A DNA stretch of 64,000 nt from Magnetococcales bacterium (GTDB taxonomy: Bacteria; Pseudomonadota; Magnetococcia; Magnetococcales; Magnetaquicoccaceae). The position numbers and the translations under genes were made by a program. The stretch covers positions 36,134-100,133 of the forward strand of contig JAANAU010000011.1 in the NCBI GenBank assembly GCA_011089965.1, given 5' to 3'. Under the pieces are notes generated by a model, which worked only from the letters and a program-made list of their open reading frames with translations, made no database searches and had not been told where the DNA came from. This document shows positions 63,375-64,000 of this stretch, piece after piece (within the stretch, counting starts at the first letter, position 1; each line of letters opens with the position of its first letter).

Positions 63375-64000
63375 GGTCTGTCTTCCTGGTGAGCGGGATC
63401 GGCATCACCTTCCAGGATGGGGATGGTCGCCTCAGAAGGGAGACCAACAAGGTAAACCTGTTTCTTGCTGCCATTCATGCCTTTCCACTCGTCACGACGA
63501 ATCATCCCTTTCGTTTCCATCTCGCTTAGAAAACGCAGGCAGTCTGTTGAGCCTAAATCTTGCGGAAAATCTGAATCACACTTAAGATTTTTAAACGCAG
63601 TTGTCCTGAGGGCAGAGATGGGATCTTTTCGTTCTTCGGATTTTTTGATTATCTTAAATAATATTTGTTGCACCGATTCACTTTCCTGGAAGGGTGGATT
63701 CCCAATATTACCTTCCTGAAAATGGCAATGATCCCCCCGAAGGTGCTCAATTTCCTCGAAGGTGCTCAACTCTTGGTGTTGAGCACCTTCGGGATCTTTG
63801 AGCATCTTCGTATTTTCAAGGATCGCTTTCGCGGCTTGTTGCCCAGGTATCTGACAAACCCATCCGCCAGTCATGCCATCCTTGCTCGGTTTAATTTTAA
63901 GCGCCTTTTTTGCTCGCCGGATTGTTGCCTTGGAATAACCGGCTCCATTGGCCTCTGCATCAACGGTTTTTGTCGACAAAGGCCCTTCCGCCAGCAGATC
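63371..64000 (-). CDS. C-terminal part of RepA-like/AAA-type mobile-element protein (5' truncated by window)
   Basis: 209 residues are visible; the reading frame is open to the window edge. The first visible part, LAEGPLSTKTVDAEANGAGY, then SKATIRRAKKALKIKP and MTGGWVCQIP, is a winged-helix-like block common at the C-terminus of RepA/RecA-like ATPases or primase-helicases of plasmids, phages and integrative elements. The rest (HQELSTFEEIEHLRG onward) is a variable linker and a second small domain. The catalytic part would be beyond the edge. Confidence 0.6.
   Translation of the reverse strand, partial: DLLAEGPLSTKTVDAEANGAGYSKATIRRAKKALKIKPSKDGMTGGWVCQIPGQQAAKAILENTKMLKDPEGAQHQELSTFEEIEHLRGDHCHFQEGNIGNPPFQESESVQQILFKIIKKSEERKDPISALRTTAFKNLKCDSDFPQDLGSTDCLRFLSEMETKGMIRRDEWKGMNGSKKQVYLVGLPSEATIPILEGDADPAHQEDRP

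Overview
The window is a high-GC stretch of a Gram-negative, respiring proteobacterial chromosome. It is rich in c-type cytochromes and carries a complete 14-subunit respiratory complex I operon, chemotaxis and two-component signalling genes, PilZ proteins, surface-polysaccharide genes and a tRNA-Phe. The gene mix would suit a Magnetococcia-like or related respiratory proteobacterium, but no taxonomic marker is present and this placement is only an inference.

Layout. (1) 0-12.8 kb: an overlapping, probably translationally coupled operon with two small triheme cytochromes, an NHL beta-propeller lipoprotein, an 11-haem cytochrome, ResB and CcsA (System II cytochrome c maturation) and a His-rich polytopic membrane protein ending in TPRs. 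A convergent pair of triheme cytochromes and a second, divergent NHL lipoprotein follow. (2) 12.8-21 kb: a chemoreceptor, an exported helical protein and a sensor histidine kinase, then a lone receiver domain flanked by two paralogous PilZ proteins. (3) 21-25.3 kb: a LysR regulator, a tandem CDGSH protein, a cytochrome c'/cytochrome b pair, a methyltransferase, an exported HIRAN protein and tRNA-Phe(GAA). (4) 25.4-30 kb: a surface-glycan module (sugar C-methyltransferase, GDP-mannose-dehydratase-like SDR, glycosyltransferase, polysaccharide deacetylase). (5) 30.2-44.7 kb: nuoA-N. (6) 44.9-48.8 kb: a MidA/NDUFAF7-type methyltransferase, FabI, AroC and two FHA proteins. (7) 48.9-59.4 kb: an unusual adenylation-SGNH-carrier fusion, a DUF4160/DUF2442 pair, and a long minus-strand set with a NodU-type carbamoyltransferase, a GT2, three radical SAM enzymes and a methyltransferase. 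(8) 59.7-64 kb: a DUF1640 protein, then AT-richer DNA with a secreted cadherin-like/FGE protein whose C-terminus looks like a diversity-generating-retroelement variable region, and phage- or plasmid-like minus-strand genes running off the edge.

A dispersed, non-coding repeat family recurs through the window. Full copies are about 290-310 bp with 17-18 bp terminal inverted repeats, strong GC hairpins, an AT-rich core and a variable octamer array. Full copies are at 22.0 and 57.2 kb; partial or rearranged copies are at 1.0, 27.7, 44.7 and 55.5 kb. They lie at gene ends and operon joints, and one supplies the stop codon and last residues of a gene.

The strongest candidates for something undescribed are the NHL/multihaem cytochrome operon with its own maturation genes and oxidase-like membrane protein, the repeat family, the adenylation-SGNH-ACP protein beside the carbamoyltransferase/radical SAM cluster, and the possible DGR target protein. 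All functional calls come from reading motifs by eye; no database search was run.
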